Source of the DNA: Pseudacidovorax sp.
GTDB lineage: Bacteria > Pseudomonadota > Gammaproteobacteria > Burkholderiales > Burkholderiaceae_C
Direction: 5' to 3'
Assembly (NCBI RefSeq): GCF_017991995.1
Contig: NZ_JAGOPN010000016.1
Coordinates: 62,001 to 126,000 of the forward strand
Length of the DNA: 64,000 nt
Below the pieces are notes generated by a model. The model ran no database searches and was not told the origin of the DNA. It saw nothing but the letters and a program-made list of their open reading frames with translations. The translations under genes were made by a program, and so were the position numbers. Below are positions 62,876 to 64,000 of this stretch, piece after piece; the stretch's first letter is position 1, and each line of letters opens with the position of its first letter.

Positions 62876-64000
62876 TCAGGCGCGGGCGCCGCGCGTGTTC
62901 TCCAGCACCGCCCGCGCATCGGCCATCCAGTCGCACAGCAGGGCCCGCGTCTCCCGCGGGTCGATGATGTCCAGGATGCCGAAGTGCTCAGCCGTGCGGA
63001 ACGGCGAGCCGATGCGGTGGTAGCGCGCCTCCAGCGCGGCGCGGGCGGCGGCCGGGTCGGCGGCGGCCTCGATCTCGGCCTTGTGGGCCGCGTCCACGCC
63101 GCCTTCGATCGGGATCGAACCCCAGCGCGCCGACGGCCAGGCAAAGCGGTGGTTCAGCGCCGGAAAGTACTTGGGCGCATGCATGCCGCCGGCCATGCCG
63201 AAAGCGCGCCGCAGGATGATGCTCAGCCAGGGAATGCGCACGTCCTCGATGGTCTGCACCACGCGCACGGCGCCGAGCAGCGTGCCGGCCAGTTCGGCCT
63301 CGGGGCCGGTGGCATTGCCCGGCTGGTCCACCAGGTTGACCATCGGCAGGCCGAAGGTGTCGCACAGCTTGGCATGGCGCTCGGTCTTGTAAGCCGCGGC
63401 CAGGGTCATGGCGCCGCCGGCCACCTTGGGGTCGCTGCACAGCACGCCCACCGGCCAGCCATCCAGGCGCGCCAGCGCCGTGATGATGGAGCCGCCCTGC
63501 CAGCGCCCGATCTCGAACACCGAGTCACGGTCGAACAGCGAGGCCATGATGCGGCGCGGGTCGTAGATCTTGCGGCGGTCGTGCGGGATGGCGTTCTTGA
63601 GCCAGTCGTCCGCACGGGCCGGGTCGTCGGTGGGCGTGGTGCGTGCCGGCAGCCGATGGGCGCTGGCCGGCAGGTAGCTCAGGAACTGCCGCACCTGACG
63701 CAGCGCTTCGGCCTCGTCCTCGGCTTCGTTGTGCACCAGCGCGCTCTTGCGGTGGACCTTGTAGCCGCCGAGGTCGTTCTTGTCGACGTCGATGCCGTAG
63801 GCCTGCTTGACCACCGGCGGGCCGGCGGCGAAGACCTGCGCCTGGTCCCGCACCATCACCGAGAAGTGCGACAGCAGCACCTTTACCGCCCCGAGGCCGG
63901 CGCAGGCGCCCAGCGCGACGCCCACCACCGGCACGGTCTTGAGCAGTTCCACGCCGGGCCAGTTGCCATAGCCGGGGATCTTGGCGGCGGCCTGCTGCAT
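62876..64000 (-). CDS. Acyl-CoA carboxylase carboxyltransferase subunit, 5' end missing
   Basis: Carboxyltransferase of the AccD/PccB type, at least 374 aa visible; the real start lies beyond base 64000. Segments are GVALGACAGLGAVKVLLSHFSVMV, KQAYGIDVDKNDLGGYKVHRKSALVHNEAEDEAEA, GSIITALARLDGWPVGVLCSDPKVAGGAMTLAAAYKTERHAKLCDTFGLPMVNLVDQPG, and the C-terminal SARWGSIPIEGG. It carboxylates an acyl-CoA with the biotin carboxylase. The substrate acyl-CoA is unknown. Confidence 0.9.
   Translation of the reverse strand: MQQAAAKIPGYGNWPGVELLKTVPVVGVALGACAGLGAVKVLLSHFSVMVRDQAQVFAAGPPVVKQAYGIDVDKNDLGGYKVHRKSALVHNEAEDEAEALRQVRQFLSYLPASAHRLPARTTPTDDPARADDWLKNAIPHDRRKIYDPRRIMASLFDRDSVFEIGRWQGGSIITALARLDGWPVGVLCSDPKVAGGAMTLAAAYKTERHAKLCDTFGLPMVNLVDQPGNATGPEAELAGTLLGAVRVVQTIEDVRIPWLSIILRRAFGMAGGMHAPKYFPALNHRFAWPSARWGSIPIEGGVDAAHKAEIEAAADPAAARAALEARYHRIGSPFRTAEHFGILDIIDPRETRALLCDWMADARAVLENTRGARA

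Overview
The window is about 64 kb of very GC-rich, gene-dense DNA from a betaproteobacterium, most likely a Burkholderiales member of the Comamonadaceae type. The evidence is the GC content, the six Bug/TctC-type periplasmic receptors, the LysR- and LacI-driven catabolic operons, a DUF4148 protein and the gene families present. No rRNA, tRNA, CRISPR array, transposase or phage gene was seen. It reads as a stretch of chromosomal catabolic islands.

Layout. 1-2.2 kb: an aspartase/fumarase-superfamily lyase (cut by the window edge) with a Bug receptor, divergent from a LysR gene. 3.3-9.3 kb: a sugar-acid module (Bug receptor, UxaA-type dehydratase, aldehyde dehydrogenase, HpcH/HpaI aldolase) divergent from a GbpR-like LysR gene. 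9.3-10.7 kb: a GAF-PAS-GGDEF protein. 10.7-14.6 kb: a complete bufferin locus (BufA precursor, BufB MNIO enzyme, BufC partner, BufD DoxX protein) divergent from a SigF-type ECF sigma factor and its NrsF anti-sigma. Both transcripts start at matching candidate SigF promoters. 14.6-19.3 kb: tricarballylate oxidation (TcuR, Bug receptor, TcuB, TcuA).

19.4-35.8 kb is the most interesting part. A CoA-dependent anthranilate operon (anthraniloyl-CoA monooxygenase/reductase, SDR, enoyl-CoA hydratase, acyl-CoA dehydrogenase, CoA ligase, thioesterase, RidA) is followed by an AraC/XylS regulator. Around it lie a StyA-type flavoprotein monooxygenase, a flavin reductase with an SDR, and an isatin hydrolase/kynurenine formamidase-family cyclase with a large oxidoreductase. 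All three flanking units have XylS-like direct repeats (GGATA-type boxes 20-21 bp apart) upstream. I infer an upper pathway from indole, or a similar N-heteroaromatic, to anthranilate, feeding the CoA-dependent lower pathway. A 1 kb repeat-rich, non-coding stretch (22.0-22.95 kb) lies inside this island, and a HigBA-like toxin-antitoxin pair sits at 33.7-34.3 kb.

36-37.4 kb: DUF4148 and DUF4337 proteins. 37.4-47.7 kb: a LacI-controlled sugar ABC transporter with SDR, zinc alcohol dehydrogenase, PfkB kinase, LacD-like aldolase and an enolase-superfamily dehydratase. 47.7-48.5 kb: a TauE/SafE exporter. 48.5-54.3 kb: a second sugar-acid module (two Bug receptors, IlvD/Edd dehydratase, HpcH/HpaI aldolase) with a divergent LacI regulator and a perfect palindromic operator. 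54.3-58.9 kb: an orphan GspG-like pseudopilin joined to a membrane GGDEF-EAL protein, then a PAS-GGDEF protein. 59.2-60.3 kb: a carboxymuconolactone decarboxylase-family protein and a DHFR-like reductase. 60.4-64 kb: a biotin carboxylase, a Bug receptor and a carboxyltransferase (cut by the window edge).

All functions come from reading the translated sequence and from family knowledge; nothing was run against a database.
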